A DNA stretch of 64,000 bases from Rhabdophis nuchalis (lineage: Eukaryota; Chordata; Lepidosauria; Squamata; Natricidae). How positions within the stretch are numbered: position 1 is the first letter of the stretch; the number at the start of each line of letters is the position of its first letter. Of the stretch, positions 10,923 through 22,009 are shown one piece after another. Below the pieces are notes generated by a model. That model was not told the origin of the DNA. It saw only the letters and a list, made by a program, of their open reading frames with translations, and made no database searches. Both the position numbers and the translations under genes were made by a program. The stretch is taken from the NCBI GenBank assembly GCA_039707465.1, contig CM077648.1:68901619-68965618 (forward strand), read 5' to 3'.

Positions 10923-13320
10923 GTGAGAAAGTAGGGGCAGTCAGGCACAACACGGGTTATGTAGACAGAAAACACAGGGTCAATCAAAGTAGACTAAAAT
11001 GTCTATACACCAATGGACAGAGTGCGAGGAATAAACAGGGTGAATTAAAAATTCAAGTAAATGAGGGAAGATATGATATTGTTGCCATTACAGAAACTTG
11101 GTGGGTTGAAACCCACAAATGGAACATACAGCTGCAGGGATTTAAATTATTTTAAAGAAATAGATCAAATAAAAGAGGAGGTGGAGTTGTACTATATATG
11201 AAAAATAACTACACTTCTACAGAAATATAGCACAACAGTGATGAAAATTATCTTGAATGCATTTGGGTCAATATTAAAGGGGGGGGGATGACACTGCCAT
11301 AGGTCTATACCTGTGATGCCAAACCTATGGCCACAAGTGGCACGCGGAGCCATTTGTTAGGGCATGCAAGGTGTTGTCCTGTAAGATCCACTGCGCATGT
11401 ACGTGCTGGCCAGCTGACTTCGGCCTTCTTTTTCAGCCGTTTTTCGCCCTCCGCAGCCTTCAGGAACATTGGGGGAAGTGGAATTCAACATTATGCAAGC
11501 ACAAGCAATAGAAAAAAGTCAAACTAGAGTATTGGACTTTAAGAGAGCTAATTTCAATAAACTTAGAAAAAGCTTGGAAAGGATTCCATGGATGAGAATC
11601 CTCAAGGGGAAAACAACTCAAGAAGCTTGGGAAATTTTGAAAAGTGAGATTATAAAAGCCCAGTCTAGCCCAATACCAATGAAGAAGAAAAATAACAGCA
11701 TTCAAAAGAAACCAGCATGCTGCATAAAGAACTCTGAAAAAGACAAAGATAAGTATAAAAAGTGGAAAGAGGGGCACACAACTAAGGCAGAATATCAGCA
11801 AATAGCCCTAGCCTGTAAATATGAAGTGAGGAAAGTTAAGACTCACAATGAAGAAAGGCTTGCCACAAAGGTAAAAAATAACAAAAAAAGCTTCTTCCAA
11901 CATATTAAAAACAAGAAAAAAGTCAAGGAAACAATTGGTCCATTACTGGAAAAAAGTGACAAGAAGGTGACAAGCAACAGGGAGAAAGCAGAACTATTTA
12001 ACTTGTTTTTTGCATCTGTCTTTACAGAAAGGATAAAACAGTCTAACCTATCAAAAACAGCACCACAAAAAACAGATTAGGAACACAAGTTAAAATAAGG
12101 ATGAAAGTGGCAGTGAACACCTCTCTACTCTAGACGAGTTAAAATCACTAGGTCCGGGTGGATTACGCCCCAAGGTTCTGAAGGAACTGGCAGATGTAAG
12201 CTCAGAACCACTGAACTCTTCTCATTCAAAGATCCTGGAGCACCGGGGAACTGCCAGGATTGGAAAAGAGCTGATGTATTTCCCATCTTCAAAAAAGGAA
12301 AAAACATAGATCCAGGAAATGACAGACCTATCAGCCTGACCTCAATACCAGGTAAGATCCTAGAAAAGATAATCAAGCAACGAATCAGTGAGCACCTAGA
12401 AGCAAACAAAGTAATAACCAAAAGCCAACATGGGTTTGTCAAAAACAGATCATGCCAGATTAATTATTGCATTCTTTGACAAAATTAGTGGACCAGAGGA
12501 ATACCGTCAATATAATTTACTTGAACTTCAGTAAGGCATTTGATAAAGTAGACCATAACCTACTACTAGATAAAGTAGAAAAATGTGCATTAGACAGCAT
12601 CACCACCAGATGGATTTGTAAATGACTAACCAACCGCACTCAACATGTAGTCCTCAATGGAACTGCATCTACATGGAGGGAAGTATGCAGTGGAGTACCC
12701 GAAAGGCTCTGTTTTAGTCCCAGTACTCTTCAACATCTTCATCAATGACTTGGACGAGGGGATAGAAGGGGAACCCATCAAATTTGCAGATGACACCAAA
12801 CTGGCAGGAATAGCCAACACTCCAGAAGATAGGCTCAATATACAGAAGGATCTTGACAGACTTGAACATTGGGCACTATCTAACAAAATGAAATTCAATG
12901 GTGTAAAAGGAAGGTTCTACATTTAGGCAAGAAAAACAAAATGCACAGGTACAGTATAGGTGGTACCTTGCTCAATGGTAGTAACTGTGAGAGGGATCTT
13001 GGAGTCCTAGTGGACAACCATTTATGAGCCAGCTGTGTGCGACAGCTGTCAAAAAAGCCAAGACGGTCCTAGGCTGCATAAACAGAGGGATAGAATCAAG
13101 ATCATGTGAAGGGTTAATACCACTTTATAATGCTTGGTAAGGCCACACTTGGAATACTGCATTCAGTTTCGGTCGCTACGATGTAAAAAAGATGCGGAGA
13201 CTCTAGAAAGAGTGCAGAGAAGAGCAACAAAGATGATTAGGGGACTGGAGGCTGGAGATCTGGAGACCTCCAAGGTCTGGAAGTCTCCAGGTTCTCTTCC
13301 AACTCTTCTCTTCTAAATAC
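10923..13320 (+). mobile_element. Decayed CR1-clade LINE
   Basis: Frame fragments in order are: endonuclease start (LKCLYTNGQSARNKQGEL, DIVAITETWW) at 10985-11150; an EN-RT linker (11469-12080, KKSFFQHIKNKKKVKE, ELFNLFFASVFTE); RT pieces including LTSIPGKILEKIIKQ, a YFDKV-like block and FADDTKLAG (12657-12926); and a C-terminal piece LEYCIQFRS...[17 protein letters not shown] (13134-13250). The region after MIRGLEA jumps to CR1 3' UTR-like sequence, so part of the 3' end is deleted. Many frameshifts and stops make it dead. A MITE piece interrupts it at 11308-11478. Confidence 0.85.
11308..11478 (+). mobile_element. hAT-like MITE fragment inside the CR1
   Basis: The sequence 'ctgtgatgccaaacctatgg' followed by gtggcacgcggagcc matches the CAGTGATGGCGAACC family. 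It separates the CR1 endonuclease from the CR1 linker, so it inserted after CR1. Confidence 0.55.
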
Positions 13321-13704
13321 TAAAATCAAAACTGAATGCTGGAAACATAATTAATACCATTAATACATGAACAGTTCCAGTGATATGCAACCCAGCTGGA
13401 ATCATCAACTGGACTTTGGCTGATCTGGAAAATTTGAACCAGAAAACACGTAAACTTTTGAATACCGTATTTTTCAGAGTATAAGACGCACCTTTTTTCC
13501 TCTAAAAAGAGGATGAAAATCTGGGTGTGTCTTGTACATCGAATACAGCATTTTTTGCCTCCTGGGACCCCACCCCCTTCACCAAACTGGCTGTGTCTAG
13601 CCTTATGGAGGCCTCCAGGGAGCTCCTGGGGGCTAGGAAGAGCAGAAATGAGCTTAAAATGGCCCATTTTTGCCCCCCCTCCAGCCCCCAGCAGCACTCA
13701 ATAA

Positions 13705-13838
13705 CAGGGGACTCCAACCTTTGCAACTTTAAGTCTGAAGGACTTCAGCTCCCAGACTTCTCCAGGCAGCTTTGCTGGCTGGAGAATTCTGGGAGCTGAA
13801 GTCCTTCAGACTTAAAGTTGCAAAGTTGGAGACCCCTG
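13705..13838. mobile_element. Palindromic hAT-like MITE (134 bp) with 8-bp target duplication
   Basis: Begins CAGGGGACTCCAACC and ends with its complement GGAGACCCCTG. Nearly the whole length folds on itself around gctttgctggctggag. Flanks are CTCAATAA (13697-13704) and CTCTATAA (13839-13846), 7 of 8 identical, as expected of a hAT transposase. A half copy is at 61640-61733. It has no coding capacity. Confidence 0.85.
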
Positions 13839-14164
13839 CTCTATAAGCTTCCATAGGCTATGCATGCAATATATTTGACACAAAAATGGCCCGTTTTCAC
13901 AATAAATGGGGCGATTTTTTGCTCATTTTTCACACCACCACCCCGAGCACTCTGCAAGCCCCCCAAGGCTAGTCATGCTTTTTATTTGAAGAAAAACGCC
14001 CCGTTTTCACAGAGAAACTAGCAGTTTTGGAGAGGTCTGCAGTGCAAAAACACTTTCAGAAAGCTGTTTTGGAAGGCTCTTCAACTTTTTCTGTGCCAGC
14101 AGAAACAAAGGTTTGTCAGCGATTTCCTTCTCCAGGACATGGATAAATACACCTGGAAACATCA

Positions 14165-14500
14165 ACCTACCTAACTACCTACCTACTATCTCTCTCTCTC
14201 TCTCTCTACCTACCTACTGTATTTCTCTTTTTCTCTCTCTCTTACCTACCTACCTACACACACAATCTTTCTCTCCCTACCTACCTACTGTATTTCTCTT
14301 ATCTCTATTTCTCTCTCTATTCCTTTATCTACCTACCTACCCTCTTTTTCCCTACCTATCTATTTCTCTCTCTCTATTCTCTCTCTCTATATATATTCCT
14401 TTATCTACCTACCTACCTGCACACACACACTCTCTCCCCCTACCTACTGTAATTCTCACTCTTTCTATTTATCTCTATCCCTCTACCTACCTATCTACAG
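14165..14500. repeat. (CTAC)n/(CT)n minisatellite
   Basis: CTACCTAC runs separated by 'tactgtatttctct'-like blocks. This is the complement of the unit seen at 8540-9465. Confidence 0.9.
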
Positions 14501-14876
14501 GCGCACAACGGGGAAGCAGAGCAGCTGTTCACGCAACCCCCCTCTCCAGTCATGCAGAGCGCCATACACTGACCTAGGGGCATTCTGAAGATGCCAAGCC
14601 GCAGGAGAGGCAAACAAGCGCTCATGCAGCTTGGCAATACCCCTAGGTCAGTGAATGGCGCTGTGTCCAGCTGGAAAGGGGGGTTGCCGGGTGGCTGCTC
14701 ATGAGCGTGGTCACCTCGCCCGAGGCTGTGCCCGGCTCTTTGGGAGCCCACTTGCAAGACAGCAGCCGCCCGGCAACCCCAAAACAATAAGCCCTCCCCT
14801 AATAATAAGGTCCAAGCCATATTTTGTGGGTCAAAAGAAAATAAGACCCTGTCTTATTTTTGGGGAAACACGGTAA
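14501..14876. mobile_element. Hairpin-containing repeat ending in the TGTTTCCC-type TIR
   Basis: Arms around 14560-14597 and 14628-14663 share cactgacctagggg and its complement, with gccaagc/gcttggc closing the loop. The segment ends at 14800-14876 with ccatattttgtgggtcaaaa, aataagaccctgtcttattt and ggggaaacacggtaa. This is the same terminus as at 18366 and 55842. Confidence 0.6.
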
Positions 14877-15485
14877 TGTCTGGGGGCTCAATTTGTATGC
14901 ACAGTCATCAGACTGCAAAAGATCTGGCTACTGGAGAGGGACATGATGCAGTTTTCATAATTGTTGTGTCTACTCTTTTTGTTTTCAGAAGCAATGACAA
15001 CAGCATTCTCACTTTTCTCACTTGTAAAAGGCAATGTCATCAGGGGGCAACCAAGTCTAGACCTCTCTTCCAGTGCTTGTTGGCAATGCCATGTTCCAAT
15101 GCTCTGTAGCATAATTTGCCCTGGGCTACTAGTCTCTTTAGATTTGCTTTCATCTTCTCCTTGACAAAAGAGAGCCCCAAGGACAAGCAAAGAGCAAGAT
15201 TTTTGGTAAGTTTCCTTTGACATACTTCTTTGGGTTTCAGGTGAAACAGTCCCTTTACTTCCCTCCACCCCCAACCACCCAAAAATAAATTATGGGTGTT
15301 CCGAAAATGTTGCCAACTTCCAGGATGATAACATGCAACCTGCAATGATTCGGAGGAATGGAGCAGCCTGTTTTGCTTGCTCAATTCAAGCTCTGGGGCT
15401 CTACAAAAATTCATGATCAGTGACACAGGATGGGGAAGTGTGTGTGGGATTCTAAAGAGGTGGAAAGAAGCTGCAAGACCTACAG
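14877..15485. other. No recognised feature
   Basis: Mixed-composition DNA with short ORFs only. No family recognised. Confidence 0.4.
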
Positions 15486-15597
15486 CAGAAGTGTCACATT
15501 GGCAGTCCGTGGGCCAGATGCGTCACGTGCAGGTCACACCCGTTCCGCAAAGGGAAAAAACGCTGCGATAGTCATGATACAACGAATTTGACACTGT
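15486..15597. mobile_element. Small hAT-like MITE (TIR around GTGTCAAA)
   Basis: Blocks gtgtcacattggcagtccgt, gccagatgcgtcac, gttccgcaaagggaaaaaac and aatttgacactg match the copies at 34119-34252, 41815-41946 and 59139-59238. About 110 bp, non-coding. Confidence 0.7.
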
Positions 15598-17079
15598 GGC
15601 CTACAGAAACCCAATAAGGAGGGAAAGTAGGCCCAAGAACTGTAGGGATCCTGAGGGGTTTGAAGCAAACCTTGGGAGGGAAGGACAGGTGAATGTGGGC
15701 TGGGCTCCCAGGGTATCCCCACCCCACCCCATAAGTACCGTATGCTTCATTTAAAAACCACAACAGGGATAGGAATCATTATGTGACATAACAGGTGCCT
15801 CAATTAATGACCAGCACAACTTGTCACCGAAATAGGCATGCTCCATTACAGTTGTAACTCAGGGGCTACTTGTACATGAAAACAAATGTTGAGTGAAATG
15901 GAAGAGGCACAAAGTAGGAAGGTAACAGGGCAGAGAAGTCACATCAGCAAGGAAGAACAATTAATGGATATCATATATTGCTGCTATCAATATTTCTGTC
16001 ACCAGCACTACACATATGTATTTTCCACCAGGAATGTCAGATCAGGAGGCATGTACAGATGATCAGAATAATGCCCGTTTTAAACTGGAATTAACTTGTA
16101 TGAAAATAGGATAAAAGTCTGTAATAGAGAATTACTGATGAAGAATTATATTTTGTGCATATTTTGTGATAACACCTGCAACCACAAATATACACCAACT
16201 GGCTCCACACTGGCTCCTAAACTGTATTCTGGACAAGTATGAAGCTGTTTTCCAAGATGTAAAAGCAGAATCATGTGAACTCAAGATAGGTGCTTCAGAC
16301 ACCAATACAGATGTATATTTATTCCTAGGTACTAATGTTAGAGATCCACACTTATTTACTGTTTTCTTTTACTGTATTAAGTGTAGGTTAAGTGTAGGTT
16401 AAGTGTATCACTGCGGTTGTTAAGTTAGTTACATGGTTGTTAAGTGAATCTGGATTCCTCATTGCCTTTGCTTTCAGAAGGCTGCAAAAAGGGATATGAC
16501 CCCAGGATCCTGCAAACATCATAAATATTAGTCTGTTGCCAAGCATCTGAATTTTGATCACTTGACTATGAGGATTCTACAATAGCCATAAATGTGAAAA
16601 ATGGACATAGTTCACTTTGTTCAGTGCTGTCATTAAATGAACTGTTCTAAGTTGGGGACTATACATACATATATATATATACATATGTATGTACTTACAT
16701 ACGTACAGATAAATAAATGCCAATTAAATTGCCTGAAAAAATATCAATCAATCCTTTAATTCAGTTACTGACCAGCATATACTTGAAAAAATATCACAGT
16801 CCCTATTTCTATATACCAAACATTTTTTATGAGCTGAAACCCTCAAATAAATGCAAATATCCCTCTTCCTATTTTAGGGGCAGTAATTAAAAAGACTATA
16901 GCAGAATGAAGCTAAATTAAGAGAGTAGCTGAAGTGAAAAGAGAGGAGAGAATCAGACTAGATGGAGATAAGATGAGAAGATGCAAATGTTGCATAGGTA
17001 AGGCATAAAAAAGAAAAAGAACTCTCTAGTTCATAAAATAAAATAAATAAAAATAAAATGCATCCATCCCATCCAGATT
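15598..17079. other. AT-rich DNA with a (TA)n/(CATA)n patch near 16665-16705
   Basis: No gene or repeat family recognised except the microsatellite. Confidence 0.4.
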
Positions 17080-17745
17080 TACCGTATTTTTCGGAGTATA
17101 AAACGCACCAAGATTTTCAAGAGGCAAATTTAAAAAAAAAGTTTTTACACCCTGCAGACCTCCCAAATTTTCGTTTTTCACGAAAATGAGCCCTTTTATT
17201 TTCAAATAAAGGGCATGAATAGCCTTTAGGAGGCTTGTAGAGTGCTCCAAGGGAGGGGGGGAGCCAAAAACAGCTCATTGTTTGTCAAAAAAAAGGGCAT
17301 GCAGAGCCTTTAGAATGCTTATAGAGTGGGGGCTGGGGGGGAATTGAGCAAAAAACGGCCTGTTATTCATTCATTTCTGCCCTCCCCAGCCCTCAGGAGC
17401 ACTCTGGAAGCCTCCTAAAGGCTATGCACCAGTGGTGGGTTCCGGGCAGTATGGCCTGGTACAGGCGTACTGGGAGCAGCTGCAACCACAGTATCTGAAT
17501 AGTGTTTTGGTGGGCCCACCCACATTCCTTTCCTCTTTTCAAGGGAAACAGGCCAATTGTGCACCGCACCTGCGCAACCTCGCCGAGCAGATGGGGCATC
17601 ACAGGGTGGTGGTGTGTACATGACCGAGGTGGATATCCGGCCCCATTGCAGAGTTCCAGTTGCAACGGGATCTGGAACCCACCACTGCTATGCATGCCAT
17701 TTTGGTGAAGTGGGCGGGATTTCAGGAAGCAAAAAAGTGTAAAAG
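17080..17745 (+). mobile_element. TACCGTATTTTTC-family MITE, 3' end lost
   Basis: Starts TACCGTATTTTTCGGAGTAT, then AAACGCACC, a 'gaggcaaattt' block and two gccttt.ggaggcttgtagagtg-type blocks as in the copy at 29980. It lacks the (TAGG)n array. A second MITE (17430-17687) is inserted in it. Confidence 0.7.
17430..17687. mobile_element. hAT-like MITE with perfect 14-bp TIRs and 8-bp target duplication
   Basis: Termini CAGTGGTGGGTTCC (17430-17443) and GGAACCCACCACTG (17674-17687) are perfectly complementary. Flanks are CTATGCAC (17422-17429) and CTATGCAT (17688-17695). 258 bp, with no transposase. The flanks belong to the surrounding TACCGTATTTTTC element, so the order of insertion is clear. 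Confidence 0.9.
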
Positions 17746-17762
17746 TGGAGGTGGTGGGAGGA

Positions 17763-17939
17763 GTTGGGCTGCGAGACACACGTCCTACCCGTGACTTGCA
17801 GCTTCGTTGCGTTCCTCGCTGTTTTGTCCAGGGAAGTTGAAGTTGATTTTTTTTTTTTACAGGAAGCTTCCCTGGACAAAACAGTGAGAAACACGATGGA
17901 GCTGCAAGTCTTGGGTAGGACACATGTCTCGCAGCCCAA
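17763..17939. repeat. Long foldback (arms about 73 bp, loop about 29 nt)
   Basis: The arm 17763-17835 (gttgggctgcgagacacacg ... tttgtccagggaa) pairs with 17865-17939 (cttccctggacaaaac ... gtctcgcagcccaac). The loop contains a T run. A related foldback lies at 62461-62660, and both sit next to the TGTTTCCC-type terminus, so they seem to be the interior of one element family. Confidence 0.8.
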
Positions 17940-18264
17940 CTCCTCCCACCCCGTCCCAATGCTAACAGAATCCAGGCGGCTTCCCTTCCCCACCATCTCT
18001 TTCGCGAGAGGGGTGGCAAGTGGGGTGGGGGAGAATTGAGAGGCATGGAGCGAGACGTGGCTTCTCTTCCCGTCTGGTCTCCCCCCCCTCGCTGGGCATG
18101 GCAGGCTTCCTCTGCAGCTTGTCTCCCTCACAAAGAAAGCCCAACCCGATGCAGGGTAGTGATGGGATACATCAGAGCAGTGCTGGCCAGTTGCTCGGCC
18201 AGCACAAAGAACTGGGAGGGAAGGCGATGGGGACGAGAGGACATGCAATCCCATGCTTACCCCC

Positions 18265-18366
18265 TCTGCTTCCCCAAAATAAGACCCCCCCCCATAATAA
18301 GACCAAGGCCATATTTCGTGGGTCAAAAGAAAATAAGACCCTGTCTTATTTTCAGGGAAACACAGT
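18265..18366. mobile_element. TGTTTCCC/AATAAGAC-type MITE end
   Basis: Contains ccccaaaataagacccccc, ccatatttcgtgggtcaaaa, aataagaccctgtcttattt and cagggaaacacagt. The terminus repeats at 14876, 51057, 55842 and 62350. Confidence 0.7.
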
Positions 18367-19495
18367 GTGTGTATGTGTATTCCATCAACTGCAATCGCAC
18401 TATCCTAATCCCATGCCTCTCCCCAAATATTTTTGCATTTTACAGCAAAGCAGTCATCAACATTCTTCATTTGGTTTTTGGAGAAGATAAAGAAACTCCA
18501 TATAAAATTATTTTGGAGAGAAGAATAGTCAATTTCACCTTCAACTTGCAGTTTATTGAATCTTAAAGGGATCTGAGCACTAACATTTCGCCTAACCATT
18601 TAAAAAAACCAGGACGTAGACCTATTACGTTCTATCATAATCTCTGTTGGAATTGTGATAGTTACCACACTGCAAAAATCTGCGCTATCAAATTGACACA
18701 AGTGGAATATATACAACATGCAGTCCTTCAAAGAATGATTCAACGGGAACGTAAACAATTTCTGCACAGATGCAAGGTAACCAAAAAACAGAGTATTAAT
18801 TTAAAGGAGGACCAACCCAAAGAAACACCTGCTGGTACGTTTCCTGCCAAAGCATATAAGATAAAAAGAATCAGGCTATATTGTTATCTACCAACTCTTC
18901 TCACTGTTGCCAGTATAATTTTATCAAGTAACAGATGAAAAGAAAAGAAATAATAATATCACTTGTACAAATAAACTCTCTTTAAATGTTTTAACCTCTT
19001 ATAAAATATCCATAGAAAAATGTTTGGAATTCATTTTATTAAACTAATTCATAACATTAAGCACTTAACCTATAATAAAATGTAAAGTAACTATATTAAC
19101 TGCTGTTTTGGGTGCTGATATCACACTGTGACGAGCAAAATTATGAATGGCTATTAGCATTTAGCTGTTGATTATTTCAGTTGCACAAATTATGAAACTA
19201 TTGTTATATCTCAGGAAGTTCAAAGCAATGTATTAAAAATTAAGACAATCTTCTGAATATAAATTTACATAAAATTGAAATTATTCTCTTCTCATACTTA
19301 GAATGCAACTGCTGAAATAAAGTGCCACAGATAGATGGTTTCTTATGTTCACAAAATAGGCAGCAAAATTAAAATCATTTGCATAAAATAATGTAAATAA
19401 ACAAAATATTTGGTTTGCTAGTTTCATCAAATTCCAGCCTGCTGTAAAATTGAAAATAGGTTTATTATTATTTTTATACACAGATACACCATTCT
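18367..19495. other. AT-rich intronic DNA
   Basis: No recognised repeat or coding exon. The short ORF at 18693-18938 has no recognised motif. Confidence 0.4.
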
Positions 19496-19801
19496 GATTT
19501 GGATATGCTCAAGGCATAAAAAAGGCTTGCCTGATATGCTGGAGAGTGCCGGTTCAAATCCCAGTAGAAGGAGTATGGCCAGCTGAAGAGGGCTAATAAG
19601 CCCGAAATGGATCCATCCTGGTCTCTTATAATTTATTTATTAATCAGCCCTTAAAAACCTAACACATATCTAAAAAATTCACACAACAGTAATCTCATGG
19701 CTCTCTGCCCAGATGGTCTCTGGGTTGAGCCGAAAGGCAGAGAAGGAAGACAGTTTGTCTCCTCCCTTAAAGGGGCCCGAACAGGAGTTGTGAAATATTC
19801 T

Positions 19802-20003
19802 TTATTTATTATTTTATTTATTTTATAAAATTTATACCCCGCCCTTCTCCTTGTTAGGACCCAGGGCGGCGCACAGGCATTATATAAAACCATAAATACA
19901 ATATACATCAATTAAAAATATATTAAATTAATTAACCCGTGCTAAAACCCATTATTAAAACCGTAACCAAATTATAATTTATATTTAAAAGTCAGAAAAC
20001 TCT
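19802..20003 (-). mobile_element. L2 3'-end fragment inserted in repeat unit 1
   Basis: Contains the L2 3' UTR signature accccgcccttctccttgtt, acccagggcggcgcacaggc and a TTTATT-type tail on the left (minus orientation). It interrupts unit 1 between gaaatattc and ctctcattaaaagag, which are contiguous in unit 2. Confidence 0.75.
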
Positions 20004-20650
20004 CTCATTAAAAGAGTCCTGTAAGGCTGATGTAATCATGGGAAGCCGGATAGCTCAAGGCATAAAAAGGCTTGCCTGATATGCTGGAGAGTGCCGGTTC
20101 AAATCCCAGTAGGAGTATGGCCAGCTGAAGAGGGCTAATAAGCCCAAAATGGATCCATCCTGGTCTCTTACAATTTATTTATTAATCAGCCCTTAAAAAC
20201 CTAACACATATCTAAAAAATTCACACAACAGTAATCTCATGGCTCTCTGCCCAGATGGTCTCTGGGTTGAGCCGAAAGGCAGAGAAGGAAGACAGTTTGT
20301 CTCCTCCCTTAAAGGGGCCCGAACAGGAGTTGTGAAATATTCTCTCATTAAAAGAGTCCTGTACGGCTGATGTAACCATGGGAAGCCGGATAGCTCAAGG
20401 CATAAAAAGGCTTGCCTGATATGCTGAAGAGTGCCGGTTCAAATCCCAGAAGGAGGAGTATGGCCAGCTGAAGAGGGCTAATAAGCCCAAAATGGATCTA
20501 TCCTGGTCTCTTACAATTTATTTATTAATCAGCCCTTAAAAACCTAACATACATACATACATATATATATATATGTGTGTGTTTTCTGAGGTTTTCGCGG
20601 GTGTTTGTATGTAGGTCTTTGGTTGTTCGGGTTTTCTCCCGCGTAGAATT

Positions 20651-20710
20651 GGAAGTATCTTCACGACGTTTCGATGAAGTCTCATTCATCATCTTCAGGC
20701 TGGTGCTTCC
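20651..20710 (-). ncRNA. Hammerhead-ribozyme-like motif (left arm)
   Basis: Mirror copy of the motif at 21605-21664. See that entry for the fold. Confidence 0.5.
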
Positions 20711-21316
20711 GGCTTGGTGCTTCCAGGAGCAATGTGAGATCTCAGCCGGTTCCTCTTTTTAACTGCCAGTGGGGGTGTGACCTGATTGGGTGGGAGCTTG
20801 GCTGCATTCTGATTGGGTGGAGGTGTGTTCTGATTGGTAGGGGTCTTGGCTGTGCTCTGATTGGATGGGGGCGTGTTCTGTTTGGGTGGGGGCCTGGTTG
20901 TGCTTGTGTTAGTCAGAGTTGCAGGGGGATTTGAGCTGGTGAGCTGCATTACTGTTGTTTGGCTTCGCGTCTGTGGTCGTGCCACGTCTCCGTGGTGGGC
21001 ATCAGTTTGCTTCATGTATGGATTGGAGGGGTTTAAAGTGGCTAATAATGCAGCTGTGGTCTGGCTTCTGGTTTGTGGTCGGGCTTCTGGTTTGTAGTCA
21101 TCATCGGTGTGGGTTTGGGCTTGCTTTTTGCGTGGCTGTGTGATAGTGACATCCTGTGTGGTTTTCGTGAGTGTGGGTCTGGTATCATTCTTTGTGTTAG
21201 GGACTCGTTTGTCAGTGAGGGCGGGTTTCCAAATGGCTGGTAGGCGGGAGGTATCATCTCGTTTATTCATGCTGTGTGGCCGTTTTTCTATCTCAATAGC
21301 TTCTCTGATTATTCTG
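20695..21316 (-). pseudogene. Penelope-like protein, C-terminal fragment
   Basis: The minus-strand frame reads RIIREAIEIEKRPHSMNKRDD then SRLPAIWKPAL, a block seen at the C-terminal end of Penelope-like EN domains. The other arm gives the preceding residues KIEHFNNR. A low-complexity tail rich in Thr/Gln/Pro/Asn follows, with repeats such as PPSNQSTAK and TPPPNQNAAK. The reverse transcriptase and most of the GIY-YIG domain are absent, so this is a 5'-truncated remnant. Confidence 0.8.
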
Positions 21317-21604
21317 ACCACAACTATTGCCAAAATTGAACACTTTAACAACAGAATAATCAGAGAAGCTATTGAGATAGAAAAACGGCCACACAGCATT
21401 AATAACACGAGCACAACCAGGCCCCCACCCAAACAGAACACGCCCCCATCCAATCAGAGCACAGCCAAGCCCCCTACCAATCAGAACACACCTCCACCCA
21501 ATCAGAATGCAGCCAAGCTCCCACCCAATCAGGTCACACACCCCACTGGCAGTTAAAAAGAGGAAACGGCTGAGATCTCACATTGCTCCTGGAAGCACCA
21601 AGCC

Positions 21605-21664
21605 GGAAGCACCAGCCTGAAGATGATGAATGAGACTTCATCGAAACGTCGTGAAGATACTTCC
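21605..21664 (+). ncRNA. Hammerhead-ribozyme-like motif (right arm)
   Basis: In order: GGAAG (21605-21609) as outer stem I; CTGAAGA (21617-21623), matching the core CUGANGA; one extra T; GATGAA/TTCATC (21625-21630/21637-21642) as stem II with loop TGAGAC; GAAA (21643-21646); CGTC, whose ACGU would be a 2-bp self-complementary stem III ending in the GUC cleavage triplet; then CTTCC (21660-21664) closing stem I. Hammerheads are known from Penelope-like elements, often with minimal stem III acting as dimers. The bulged T and weak inner stem I are departures from the ideal. Activity is untested. Confidence 0.5.
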
Positions 21665-22009
21665 AATTCTACGCGGGAGAAAACCCGAACAACCAAAGAC
21701 CTACATATATATATATATATATGTATGTATGTAATTGTTTCACAACAAAGGAAACAGTATGTCTCCTCCCTTAATTGGGGCCTATTAACAGGTTATTGTG
21801 AAACAATTACTTATACTAATATACCCTGTCTCAGCTGATGCAATAGGGGAGCCGGCTTGGCTAAAGTGCTAGGCTCCTTGCCTGGCATGCAACACAGCCC
21901 CGGTTCCAATCCCACTAAAGGGTATGGCCAGCTGATGAGAGCTAATAAGCTTGAAATAGATCTATCCTGGTCTCTCTCTAATTTAATTTATTGATCAGCT
22001 CATAAAAAC

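Larger units (their letters stand above)
13463..14500 (-). mobile_element. MITE-like element, TIR TACCGTATTTTTC, one end lost
   Basis: The terminus TACCGTATTTTTCAGAGTAT is at 13463, followed by AGACGCACC and the TTTTTTCCTCTAAAAAGAGG block. These equal the reverse complement of the right end of the copy at 29980-30928. Further shared blocks are ggctatgcatg, tttgctcattttt, the 'cagcagaaacaaagg'/'ggacatggataaatacacc' segment, and a (CTAC)n array at 14165-14500. The far TIR is missing. A palindromic MITE (13705-13838) is nested within it. Confidence 0.7.
20575..21712 (-). mobile_element. Penelope-like element 3' part with an inverted second 3' arm
   Basis: The minus-strand arm (about 21316 down to 20575) encodes the end of the GIY-YIG region and the C-terminal tail of a Penelope-like protein. 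The plus-strand arm (about 21317-21712) carries the same 3' end in the opposite direction, with an internal deletion. The arms pair perfectly over 21271-21316 and 21352-21397, with 35 bases between. Both outer ends finish in ...aaagacctacat and TA/CATA microsatellite. Inverted and tandem partial copies are typical of Penelope insertions. The element interrupts the 340-bp array between units 3 and 4. Confidence 0.8.

Noticed and set aside
14113..14577. 154-codon ORF with Leu/Ser/Tyr/Thr repeats (also 30026-30349 and 47297-47871)
   Set aside because: Simple-repeat translation from the CTAC array.
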